In this document: positions 22,721-33,107 of the stretch, in pieces
Layout of the letters: each line of letters begins with the position of its first letter
How positions within the stretch are numbered: the first letter of the stretch is position 1
Source of the DNA: Mesostigma viride
Taxonomy: Eukaryota; Streptophyta; Mesostigmatophyceae; Mesostigmatales; Mesostigmataceae
Direction of reading: 5' to 3'
Length of the DNA: 62,000 bases
Assembly (NCBI GenBank): GCA_009746045.1
Contig: RPFO01000050.1
Span: 2,291,868 to 2,353,867 of the forward strand
Notes under the pieces: generated by a model
Told to the model about the DNA's origin: nothing
What the model saw: only the letters and a program-made list of their open reading frames with translations
The model's database searches: none
Program-made: the position numbers and the translations under genes

Positions 22721-23600
22721 ATGGATGGATGGATGGATGGATGGATGGATGGATGGATGGACGGGCGGACGGACGGACGGACGGACGGACGGATGGATGG
22801 ATGGATGGATGGATGGATGGGTGGCCGGGTACACGCAATTCTACCGGTCTAAGCTATCCACTAAACAGTCCTATAACTATGGTGCCTGCGACCCTAGGGG
22901 TCTTGTCGAGCATGCCGCCCACGTGTGCAAACGCGCCGCTTCCCCACTGCAGGGGGGTTGTTGTCCTCTATTAAAATTAAATTGAATTAAATTATAACAT
23001 GACCGGACAGGAGAACTTTTGCGGATGACTGTAGGTGTAAGTTGGCGATGCCATGGTAACCGGAGACGTCCGTCCTATAGTCAGCGAAAGTTGGTGCGAG
23101 AGGTCCCCAGTTCGATTCCGGTCGGATTCATTTGCAGATCGCGTTTTTCCGCGTTTTCCGCGGCCCAGCACTGAACGCAAATGGTTTTCACCTTTGCGGA
23201 GTGCCTGATCAGAATAACATGACTCCGCTGGGAGATCATGTAGCACATATTCACTTGCTGGATGGATGGAGGTGGGCGAAGCCGCGAAACCGAAAATATG
23301 ATCTGGGCCCATTTGGCCTTGTCCATCATCTTTTCGCGGCTTCGCCCACCTCCATCCACCCAGCAAGGAATATGTGCTACATGATCTCCCAACGGGGTCA
23401 TGTTATAATTTAAATTTTAAATTGAATTTAATCATCTTTTTTGAAATCACGGAGAGGCCTAGGCCCCCCATGTCCTCTACGAGCTGCTCTTTGAAAGTGC
23501 TGGCCTTGCGGCGTCTAACCTGGTTGGGCCCGGCCCACGTGAGGAGGTGCCTGCCCGGCTGGGCGGGGCGCAAAGCTACCATGCCACAGGTTAGCTTTGC
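22721..23600 (-). mobile_element. LINE-B 3' half interrupted by LINE-A tails
   Basis: The minus strand carries a GATG/GACG microsatellite (22721-22821), 3' UTR (22822-22968) and, further right (23430-23600), the RT C-terminal end (PGRHLLTWAGPNQVRRR, TFKEQLVEDMGGLGLS). LINE-A 3' ends in opposite orientations (23220-23290 and 23340-23430) are inserted between, separated by a LINE-B remnant ending MDKAKWAQI. Confidence 0.6.
23066..23130 (+). other. tRNA-like fragment
   Basis: TATAGTCAGCG and GAGAGGTCCCCAGTTCGATT resemble the D and T arms of a tRNA (tRNA-Glu is closest by eye). The anticodon region is lost and the acceptor ends do not pair, so this is a tRNA-derived remnant, not a gene. Confidence 0.3.
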
Positions 23601-24208
23601 AGAGGCTTTTCTTTCATTTTTCATGTGACGCTTAGGTCTGTACAGTGACAGAACGCTTAGGTCTGTACAGTGATAGAACGTCACTCATGCGACAAACTGG
23701 CACGTGGAGCTTGCTCCCCATCAGCTGCGCTGAAAGAGCACTTGCAAAGCCAGATGTCCTGTTCTTTCTTTTTTTTTTTTTTTTGAAGGACAGTGACTGC
23801 GCGTCACTCACGTGATGCGGATCCAAAAAATGTCATTCATGTGACGTTGTTATCCCACTGAATGACGTGGTGGCTGGCATAGCGACATTGTCAGGCTGCA
23901 GCGGCCTCTTGTTGAGGTTTCTGCTGGCAGTCGTCATGCTTGAGGGGCCGTGCCCTCAGCTATGCCCAGGCCCATGCCACGGCGCTTCTGATTAAGCCTG
24001 CAAGCAGGTTGCACAAACAAACACGCACAGGCGCCGGCATGAAACATTTAGCCACCCAGTAAGCTGCCGGTCTGGGAGCGCAGCCACATGAAGCCACAAT
24101 AAGATTACTTGTGTCACTGTTTAAGATCCGTTGCCCGCATCAGCTTCGAAACAGGGAGGCATGGCATGTAATACCTTCCACCTCTCACCTCCCTCCCCCT
24201 TCCAACCC

Positions 24209-24239
<31 letters not shown>

Positions 24240-24276
24240 TCCCCTGCTGATGGCACCCCACAGACCCAGACATCTT
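23601..24276. other. Intergenic with a C homopolymer next to its right edge
   Basis: No gene recognised. A short direct duplication (ACGCTTAGGTCTGTACAGTG) lies at 23630-23670, and a run of about 27 C occupies 24206-24232. Confidence 0.4.
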
Positions 24277-24440
24277 TATCAATGAGACAACCAATGGAGG
24301 CCAGAATTATCAAACAGGAGGATCCGGACCATGGAAGCTCGAGCCTGCTGTTATCTTATCCGCATTTGTCGGGTTGTTCAGGATGATGGGAATGAACGGA
24401 GGTGGAAATGTGTAGCCTTGTCCATTAATTCTGGCCGGCT
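24277..24440 (-). mobile_element. Diverged family C element
   Basis: Shares the order of family C blocks (GAGACAACCA, GATCCGGACCATGG, GGAAATGTGTAGCCTTG) with about 20 percent differences from the other copies, so it is an older insertion. Confidence 0.5.
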
Positions 24441-24659
24441 AAGGTTCAGAGGGAGACCTAACAATTTTACTCGTGTGATCAGCGCGTTTGTTCCTAGCGG
24501 CCAGGAGGGTCCAGTTGTGAGCACCTAGTTGCTTCCTTACGTTAACCAATCAATCAAACAAATCATTCCCCCCGCCAAACCATTCATCGTTTACCACGCT
24601 TACCAGATGCCACACCGTGAATTTCCTAATCCCTACATGCCTGCCATACGGCAGACCCT

Positions 24660-25262
24660 AATCCTTCTAGAAACCAGCGCCGGCCTATGAGACGCATAAG
24701 AAAAAGCTTTCTTATTAAGGTTCTAGAGGGTAAGGAACTGCAAGCATATACTGCGCATGAACTTGACTCAGATCCTCTGGCGAAGACAAACAGCGCATAT
24801 GAATCCCAGAAAGAAGCACCGCTGCGAAATCTTACCTCATCCGATGCCAGCCGTGCTTGCAGAGGAAGTACGACATGAACAGGCCCCTGGGGCCCAGCAG
24901 AAGGCGCACGCTTGACACCCTTGAACATCTGTCAAGACGGGGGAGCACGCACGTTTTTGATCCAGCATGAGGCCAAGAGTGCTCCCGTGAGGCACACACT
25001 TACTTTACAAAAAGGGGACTACCATACGATAACTTAACAAGACAACTGGCGAACGCGCAAACTCCCAGACAAGCGCCCACATGGAAGTGGATTTACCTTG
25101 TTCAAGGTATTCTGCAATCATGTCTTATGTTCAGCCATGGATGCTCCTTTAAACTCTTCAAAGTGCCTTCTCAGCTTCGCCACCGTTGACCCTGGCTCAG
25201 TAGGCACAGGCCCAGCGCTGGAAGCATGCTCGGCGCTGGCGTCTTGGGGTTCCGGCATTGTT
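24660..25262 (-). other. Possible exons of an unrecognised minus-strand gene
   Basis: Two coding-like pieces: one starting at an ATG near 25262 (MPEPQDASAEHASSAGPVPT, continuing to KLRRHFEEFKG) and one at about 24836-24928, preceded by a good acceptor (CCCGTCTTGACAG) and followed by a good donor (GAG/GTAAGA). I could not join them in one phase and recognise no family. Treat as a lead only. Confidence 0.25.
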
Positions 25263-25299
25263 GCCTTCACCTGCGACTTTACGTACAGCTCTGCATGAG

Positions 25300-26223
25300 C
25301 AAATTTGCGACCGCAAACTAAACGATTCGGCTAAGCTGGCGACTATGTAAGTAGTAGGAGGCGTCTTGCGAGCATCACACGAAATCTAGCCGCTTATAAC
25401 AGAAATATATAGGAAATTACAATGCCGAACAGGCAGTTGGCAGCAGTGCGCGCTATGTCGCGAATTTCCCCGACTTGTGGGCGTCGTCTTGTAAACGTAC
25501 GAAATGTTAGCGGGCACTTTGGTCCGCCACTAGAGAGCCCTACTACTGTAGACTTGCACGTGCTCCTATTCGGCTATTCCAGGCTCCAGCTACAGCTGCT
25601 GCTGTTGTTGTTGTTGTTGTTGTTGCCCACGCCGCACGTGTACAGCTGTTGAGCTCTCGTTTTGCTTGTTTTCTGAACTGGGCCTGCTCCATTTGTGCGA
25701 CACAGGGATATGACAGGGGCAGAAAAGTTTGTTCAGAATCTCGGAGCTGCACAGGTGGCGAGTGGCGACTGGCGAGCGACAGAAGCTCTCTGGTTGCTTC
25801 GCTGGCTGCCACTAATTGCAGGCTCGTCGAACCGAGCTGGCATCGGGCACCCCAAGTCTTCCCGAATCCCCGAACCCCGAGACACATCACACAACTCAAC
25901 ACATTTCCAGATAAATAGGTGTACGTTTATTTTTCGGGGAAATGGGTATATTTTATTAGCCAATTATGGACCAAAGAGGTGAGAGGGGAAATGAGTATCA
26001 GCGAATCCTAATGAAGGTGGGCACACACACGTGTGGCGGTGACAGGTGAAAGGCTAAGGTGTACGTTTATTCCAAATATATCCAATAGTTAATCCCTGCT
26101 GAGCCTAGCCGGGTATCAGATGTCACAACTCAACACATAACACATTACACAACACTGTACACATGCCGCGTTGTACTAGCTTATGTAAGGCTGTATAACA
26201 CTCCTATCACCTTGTATGCCACC
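25300..26223. other. Intergenic, nothing recognised
   Basis: Contains a short (TTG)n run near 25602-25625 and no convincing coding sequence. Confidence 0.4.
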
Positions 26224-26231
26224 CCCATGAG

Positions 26232-27209
26232 CAGTGTTTTTTTTAGTGGCGATACACCGCCAAATGTGGCGGTGTGGCACTTTTTTTGGCAAAATGTGGC
26301 GGTGCCACCCACTTGGACAGGGCCGGCACCCAAGAAGCCACAATTTGGCCGTGCTGTTCTACTTTGTAGTTTCGTTTCGCCACAGGGTGGCCGTGCCTGA
26401 AGTTCACTCTAGTACAGGCTACGCCACAATTGGCGGTGTCAGCCGGTCTTCCGGCCGGCGTTCCGCCACAAGCCTCCCTAGTACTAGAACTACTATGAGT
26501 ATTACTATGACTGACTGACTTACTGACTGCATAGTGCATGTACGTAGAGCCCGGCCAAGTGCCAAGTGGCAAGTGGCCCGCTGCCAGAGACCAGAGTGCA
26601 CTGTGCAGACTGCAGCTTGTGTGCATTTTCTGGCTTCAGCTGGCTGGCGGCCTGGCGGCTGGCGCCTCAGTTCCAGTCACTCGCCAGCCATACAGTACTG
26701 TACTGCATTGCATTGACTATGTGTTTCGACTTTCGGCACTTCAGTAATCGTTTTGTTAAGCAGTGGCTGTAGTGGTAATCGTTGTTGTTAATTTACCAAG
26801 TACGCCCGGCGCCGATGCCTGAGACGGAGACGCTCGCCCGCCTTGTGTACAGGCATTCACGCCTTAAGTTGGGTTCGAGGTTTTTGGTCAACCCAACTTC
26901 AGGCGTGAACCCAACTTAAGGCGTGAATGATTCTAATAAATTCTACTAGTTTGAACTTAAGATAATTAAACATACTGTTCTGAACTACTTTGAACTTGGA
27001 ATGCCAGTACGGCGCCGCGCCGCGCTGACCCCGCTGCCGGTAGGGTCATTTGCTGCACCAAAAAGCCAGCCCGCCACACGTGGCCGTGCCAAGCCCAATT
27101 TTAATTGGCTTAAAGCCACACATTGGCCGAGTAAACTGAAGTTTTCATAGTTCGAAACGCCACAAGTGGCCTAGCGCCACTAGTAACGAAAACCTTAAAA
27201 AAAACACTG
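26232..27209. mobile_element. hAT-like non-autonomous DNA transposon
   Basis: A 978-bp element with 14-bp terminal inverted repeats (CAGTGTTTTTTTTA) and a perfect 8-bp target duplication CCCATGAG at 26224-26231 and 27210-27217. CAGTG-type ends with an 8-bp duplication are diagnostic of the hAT superfamily. The subterminal regions carry many GTGGC/GCCAC words in both orientations, as hAT transposase-binding regions often do. No transposase ORF is present. Confidence 0.8.
26855..26928. repeat. 22-bp perfect inverted repeat inside the hAT-like element
   Basis: ATTCACGCCTTAAGTTGGGT... at 26855-26876 is perfectly inverted at 26907-26928. The 30-bp loop contains a third partial copy (AACCCAACTTCAGGCGTG). 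It could be a smaller nested fold-back element. Confidence 0.75.
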
Positions 27210-27217
27210 CCCATGAG

Positions 27218-27714
27218 GCCGGACCAGCCTATTGGATCCACTATTAATAACCCTGTCGGACCTCCGGCGCAGGAATCAACACAAAGCCGCGTAACTCTCG
27301 AGTAAATAGTGGTTGGGATCTGCCGATCATAATCTATTTAGGAAGGCTTGTGACGGCTGCCCATGTGAGGCGTGGGTCATCAACAACAACAACAACCACA
27401 AAAACACTAGTGACGGCATGGTGAGGGCGTAGCAAAACTGAATAAAATATCATGGCCGTCATTATTGCGGACATGCGATGGGCATTGGGGAAGAGGACAT
27501 TGGCTGTTTTCGATGTTGGTGTGGTTGCCAATCCGGCGGGAAATTGAGCACAGTCAACCATGCAATTTTCAGGCTGTAGCTGTCTGTCGTACATGAATTT
27601 GGCTATGCCCATGCCATGATGTCGCGATCAAGCTTCCTGTGCGGCGCAGCCCGCTGAGACGTGCGCGTTCGGCGGGTTGTTGACTGTCGTGTCCATTACA
27701 TAGGCGTTGCCAGC
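27218..27714. promoter_or_regulatory. Region upstream of the myristoylated protein gene
   Basis: No gene seen. The part near 27650-27714 should contain the 5' UTR and promoter of the next gene; no clear core-promoter motif was identified. Confidence 0.3.
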
Positions 27715-28494
27715 ATGGGAAGTGGAGCATCTTCCCCCGCGAAGCAAGGAGCCGAGGAGGAGGCATATCCCGAGCCGTTCCAACGTGGAGACGCGACCCT
27801 CGCGCTGTGCATTCCCAGGAACGAGAATATTTCTGCCAGGTTCCCGAAGGTATTGCTCCAAATCGACAGCAACGGTTTCACGCTGCTGCGCCCGATTCAA
27901 GAGACCGTCATCCTCCATTTTCCGTTCCCCCAGGTCCACTCCTGGACGTACACCAACACGTGCTTCTGCTTCAACCACTACGAGGAGCGCACGAAATGCC
28001 TGCGGGAGTACGCGCTCGACTGCAGCCACGTGCGCGCGATGATGAAAGCGCTGGACGACGTGATCAAGAGCATCATCGGGCTGAGGCAGCAGCAATGCCT
28101 GTCGGAGGCCGGGTTCATGGACGTCGTCCGCCAGATGGCGGCGATGGAGGGCTCCCAACGGTCCGCCTTCCTCCACAACAACGTGCTCCCCGCGCACTAC
28201 TTCATGTCACTGCAGGCGCGCGAGCTGCTCTCCCTGCTTCCCTGCGCGTTCGAGCAGGTCGAGGCCGCGTGCTCGCTCCACGAGCGCATCGTCGACCAGA
28301 ACAAGTTCAGCACGGTCGTGCTGGGCGTGCTGCAGGACCCGGCGGATCGAGAGAACGTGTGGCACCGGCTGGGCCAGAAGTCCAAGGACATTGGCAGCAA
28401 GTCGCTCGTGCGCAGCATGAGCTGGGACCTGGTCAACTCGGGCGCCAGCTCGCCGACCAAGGCGTGCATGGACAACACCCCGATGACGCCATGA
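27715..28494 (+). CDS. Predicted N-myristoylated PH/PTB-like domain protein
   Basis: A 259-residue intronless frame. The start at 27715 is chosen because it gives MGSGASSP, a good N-myristoylation signal (Gly2, Ser6), which predicts membrane attachment; an in-frame extension upstream lacks an ATG. Residues about 30-125 read like a PH/PTB-fold domain, as in FERM C-lobes: alternating strands VLLQIDSNGFTLL, VILHFPFPQVHSWTYT, CFCFNHYEE and a closing helix VRAMMKALDDVIKSIIG. The C-terminal 130 residues are mostly helical and end in a Ser/Pro-rich tail. The family was not identified by name; the fold call rests on pattern only. Strong GC3 bias and lack of stops over 780 bp support real coding. Confidence 0.65.
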   Translation: MGSGASSPAKQGAEEEAYPEPFQRGDATLALCIPRNENISARFPKVLLQIDSNGFTLLRPIQETVILHFPFPQVHSWTYTNTCFCFNHYEERTKCLREYALDCSHVRAMMKALDDVIKSIIGLRQQQCLSEAGFMDVVRQMAAMEGSQRSAFLHNNVLPAHYFMSLQARELLSLLPCAFEQVEAACSLHERIVDQNKFSTVVLGVLQDPADRENVWHRLGQKSKDIGSKSLVRSMSWDLVNSGASSPTKACMDNTPMTP

Positions 28495-29184
28495 AGGCCT
28501 GGGCAGGGAAACGGCGAGCACCTGCATGGGTAACACACCATGAAGGCCTGCATGGGCCATGCCCTGTGGACGCATGAATGCAGGATCTGACAGGGGCAGT
28601 GCATGCCCTGTGGATGCTGTGAGCCCGGATGGGCCCATCAAGCCGCATGGACTCGATGTCGAGCCGCACTGTGAAGTGCTGCTCCCCGGGCACACACTGG
28701 CACACTGGCCTGCGCTGGTTGTCTCTTTAATACTGGCCGTCCTCCCTATAGAAGGAAGCACACATTTGGTGTGATGGCGTACTGCTGCGCGACGCGTGCT
28801 GGGCATCCGCCATGACACGTGCTGTGAGCGTCATTCGTCATGACGCAAATATGCTCGTGGGTATCCCCGCCTCCACCACCGCTGCTCGCGTCCTCAGCGC
28901 CGGCGAGGCCCGATGGTGCGGGTGGGTTGGGGCAAACCCCTCGCGTGCTCAACGTTGGCTTCAGCATACGTTACCGCGCTGATGCGCCTGCCGTGACCAT
29001 GCTGTGGGAGGGAGCGTTGGTGCAAGCGGGCTGGGGAGGGATTGCATGTGGGAAGGGATGGTGGTGGTGTGGGGGTTGGACTGACCAGTCCGCGGGAGTG
29101 GACGACAGCGACAACGTGGCAGGCCGGCAGGGACAGTGACGGCATGGCAGGCCGGCAGGCAGCCTGGGAGGGAGGAAGCCGGAT
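28495..29184. other. Intergenic
   Basis: No gene recognised. A short family C 3' end (TGCGCTGGTTGTCTCTTTAA) lies near 28709. Confidence 0.4.
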
Positions 29185-29372
<188 letters not shown>

Positions 29373-31720
29373 AGGCTCTCCTGGTCGCTGTCGCTCCTGC
29401 CCGGTGAGTTTTGGGCCGGTTGCGCTGGTGGACCCCCAGCAGGCTATCATGTGCCTTGCTTTGGACACGGTTGTAAACACGTGGCAGGCAGCCGTGTGCC
29501 TCGACAGGATCATGTGCCTGTGGGTTGCCGGCGAGGTGGAGGCTTGCTTGCCGTTGCCACATCCTTTTACTGTGGCGTTGCAAGGCAGCCACTTGTCAAA
29601 TGAAAGGAAAGGGGCTGGGATAAGGCTGGCTGCCACAGCTGCCGGCAGCCTTAAGGGGTTGCCACCCGAAGCCGTAGGCTTCCTTCACAATTCCTTGCCT
29701 GGTATTGCGTGCCTCGTCGAGCGTTTGGTCCAGGGACGCGGTGCATGTGGGTCGTGCTGCCGCGCCGACGGTCGCGCATTCGCTGCCTGCTGCCTGCGTA
29801 TGGTGGCGGTGGGGCTGGTGATTCATCCACCGCCACCATGTGCCGCCATCTGGTCCCTCCACTGGCGCCGTGACCAGCCGCCGCCGCGGCTGAAGTGCGT
29901 CACTGTGCCGTGCTCCAGACAATGGTCCATGGACATCCGTGACCATCCTCGGAGCGCTCCTTGGCCATCATGTAACGTGACAAAAAAGGGGGTGCCCAGC
30001 GAAGCTCTCGATGTGTTCCTGTGTTTGCAAGGATCACATACGACTTGCGTAGCTCTCTAGCAGGGAATGCCCTCCCCCAGTGTTTATGGCCCTGCGGAAG
30101 GTGGCCACGGCCTCGCAAGGCACCCCCCTATCTTCGCATCCGGCTGCGCCTGTGTGGAGAGGCAGTCGGGGATGGTGTTGTCTCACCGAGGGTTTTTTCA
30201 CAAATCGTCTCCGGGGTCGGAAGATGCAGGCGGACGGTGTTGCGTGAGGCAGCACCGCTCTCAAAGGGAGACGACTGCAGCTTCACAATGCATCCCCTTG
30301 GGCTTCACAAGCGGTTGGTTGGCTTTCGGTCCGATGGATGGTTGGCGCGCAGCCGACTGTGATCAAGTCTCTGATCCTGAGACGATTCCATCGCCGTGCC
30401 ATTCCATTCCCTTCCGTTTGTCGTGCCAGCCAAGGACAAGCCTTGGGTGTGTGGCCCAGGGCCCACGTGGTGTCGTTTGATAAGCGTCGACGGGGGGGCA
30501 AGGGAGAGGGGGAATGGGAAGGGGAAAGTGGGAGGGAGGAAGGGGAGCCGAGGGGGCAAAGGGGCTACCCTGTTTTGTTCCCCCACAGTTGGACATGCAC
30601 TGGGCTTTCCCATGGCTGAGGCGGTTGGGTGCAACGTTTTCACAGAGGGATCGCCTTGCGAAGCCGTAGTGGTGTCCTCCGGAAGTGGTATTTGTCGGTG
30701 GTTTGTGAAGCCGTAGTAGTGTCCTCCGGAAGTGGGTTTCGTCGCTTCATTGGCGGCGGTTGTGAGGAGTCCTGAGGTATCCGCTTTTCATGGTCACGAT
30801 ATGCTTTGCGAGGGTGACCGCAAACCCTAAAACCAAAGGGGTTATGAGGTCTCACCCTGTCCTGTTGTGGGGGTCTCTGGCATAGTTTCGCCCACCCTGT
30901 GTTGGAGTGCCAAGAACACCGGGCGCACTTGTCCTGTGAATGTGGAGGCTTTGGTTGCTGTGATGGCGAGCATATGCATGAGAGGCCATCCACCAATGAC
31001 CGGGGACAGAGACAACCTCGGTTGGGGCTCCTCCACACCGAGTAAAGAACTCTTGCCTTGTAGAAACCTGGTTGGAAAGTGTGTTGGCTCAGCGATACAG
31101 GCACGACACGGTGGCACACTGCACAATGGTGCATGGCTGTGCCTCATGCTGCCTGTTAATGATCAACTGCGTGTGGGCGTATACATAGAATATGGGTACT
31201 CGGTTGATGTTAGAAGGGGTCCTTTATTGATGACAATAACTTATATAGACAGTTTTCGAAAGGCGGTGGACTGCAAACATGAACTTGCATTGCCAAATCA
31301 CGTTTCAATACTTACTATCAAGTGGACACCTGTGTATTACCCCTAAGCACCACTGTCACATAGTTTAGCCACCACGATTTCTGAGTTATTGGGACCACTC
31401 TCTGGTCAAGAGTTTCTCCACAGTTGGGTTATAGTTTGTGATGGTTACGGGTATCAGGAAACCCCCTATTCATGGAATCTTCGCCACAGGTCCTAGTTCG
31501 AAGTGAGCTAGACCTGCATGAGTATTCGCATCTTTCTGCGTTTTAGTCGGTGAAAAAATGGCTCCGAGTTGGAGTTGGAAAGAGGCATGGTGAAATTAAA
31601 TAAGAGGTTTACCTCGAGGTATACCAGCGATATCGGTGATTTGAATGGTAGTGCATTGGTGGTACTGCACGGCGGTATTAATTGGCCCGAATTCCCGGTC
31701 TGGGAAGCTAGCGGATATTG
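29373..31720. other. Long intergenic stretch
   Basis: No supported gene. Overlapping 60-220 codon frames on both strands lack recognisable domains. Variants of the TTGCCTTGCRAAGCCGTAG word lie at about 29657 and 30648, with a tandem imperfect repeat of GAAGCCGTAGTRGTGTCCTC at 30658-30730. Confidence 0.4.
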
Positions 31721-31733
31721 CATCTCACATTAT

Positions 31734-32142
31734 CAAGGAGACAACCAGCGCAGGCCAGAAATCGGGAGAATCCGGACCATGGTAGCTCGAGCCTGCCGTT
31801 ATCTTGTCCGCGTGTTCGAGTCGTTCAGGATGATGAAAATGAATGGTGATGGAAATGTGTAGCCTTAAAAATTAAATTATAAATTAAATTATAACATGCC
31901 TCCGTGGGGAGGTCATGTAGCACATATTCCATGATGGATGGGGTGGAGGAAGCCGCGTGATCGAACTATATACTAACTCTAAGCTATCTAGAAAATCCTA
32001 ACTACACTACTCATCAAAACGCCTCCTCCGCTTGGGGGGGAGGGGGCTTGCCCACAGGGTGTAGCCTTGTGCATTGAAATTATGGCTGGCTTACGTGTAG
32101 AGCGACTAGATGACCTAGACGGTGGGGCCGGAAACATTATTA
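31734..32142 (-). mobile_element. Family C element, full-length copy split by a LINE-A insertion
   Basis: Flanked by the perfect 13-bp direct repeat CATCTCACATTAT (31721-31733 and 32143-32155). The element itself is 31734-31866 plus 32069-32142, about 207 bp, and matches the copy at 2735-2934. The break is explained by the nested LINE-A insertion. Confidence 0.75.
31867..32058 (-). mobile_element. 5'-truncated LINE-A 3' end nested in family C
   Basis: A 192-bp insertion bounded by the 10-bp duplication GTGTAGCCTT (31857-31866 and 32059-32068). It contains, inverted, the last codons and 3' UTR of LINE-A (compare 22420-22600) with the (TTTAA)n tail at its left end. Confidence 0.8.
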
Positions 32143-32155
32143 CATCTCACATTAT

Positions 32156-33107
32156 GTACATGGAAAAGGGCTCGGGTATACGCGACGCGGCGCGACGTTG
32201 TAATTAAAATGGCTTGTAAAAAAGGAACCAATCTAGGCGATTTGGCGCCGCGTCGGTCGTGACGTTGTTTGCACCGTTGGATCTGCATCTACAGCTTTCG
32301 TGGGTTGTTTCAAAACCCGGTCGATATGCGTGATTTGACGGAAAAGTCGAGTATATTAGTTGCTCCTGGTGGTCTCCTTGATATTAGTGATCCTTTTTCG
32401 ACACATCGGTGAAAGTCAGACCCTTAGGCCGTCCAAATTGAAGTTGAAATTAATTGAACTCGGTCTAGTAGGTGAAAAAATGGCTAGTCGGCATTGCCTT
32501 TAGGGTACTATTTAGTTTACGATTTGCCTGTTCGCCTAGCTATAGTACAATATGATACAATGACACAATAATCAAACTTGCACTGTGATCCAGTAGCCAT
32601 TGCATGATGCACGCGGTGTGCATGCATGTATTCATGTGCTGCACATGCATGTTGAATTGGTGGGATGAAAAGTGCACATGCATTGGCTGGTCGCTAAAAT
32701 GATGGCCAAGCGCCGGACTCCATTCTCGGCGCCAGGGGTCTGGCCACGCAAGGAGGCCGGTATACCATGGAGGTGACCAGGTGACAGGGGGGGGGGGCGA
32801 ATAATATTTATTGAGGGTGATAAATTACGGAGATGAGATTGGCATGCACCAGCAGGAAAGCCAGAAAAAGAGGAAGGACCGTAATGAAAAGAATCACCAT
32901 GGCAGGCAAGGAGCAAGCCAACACTATCATACCAAAAAAAGTAATATACTACTACATATGCATAAAATGATAAGAAAGTTACTTTCAGTTAGGATTAACG
33001 TGGATGAAACCAACACGCTCACAAGGTATATCAAGGAGACAACCAGTGCAGGCCAGAAATATGTTGCTCTAGAATAGCCTGACTTGTCCGAAAACCGTCA
33101 CGCCGTC
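32156..33107. other. Intergenic, downstream of the DIL gene
   Basis: No gene recognised. A 9-G run lies near 32790, and a 5'-truncated family C end (TATCAAGGAGACAACCAGTG) near 33029-33062. Confidence 0.4.

Noticed and set aside
31783-31825. tRNA-like A and B boxes (TAGCTCGAG, GTTCGAGTC) in family C
   Set aside because: They lie on the strand opposite to the one implied by the constant 3' end and truncation pattern, so a pol III promoter reading is not supported.
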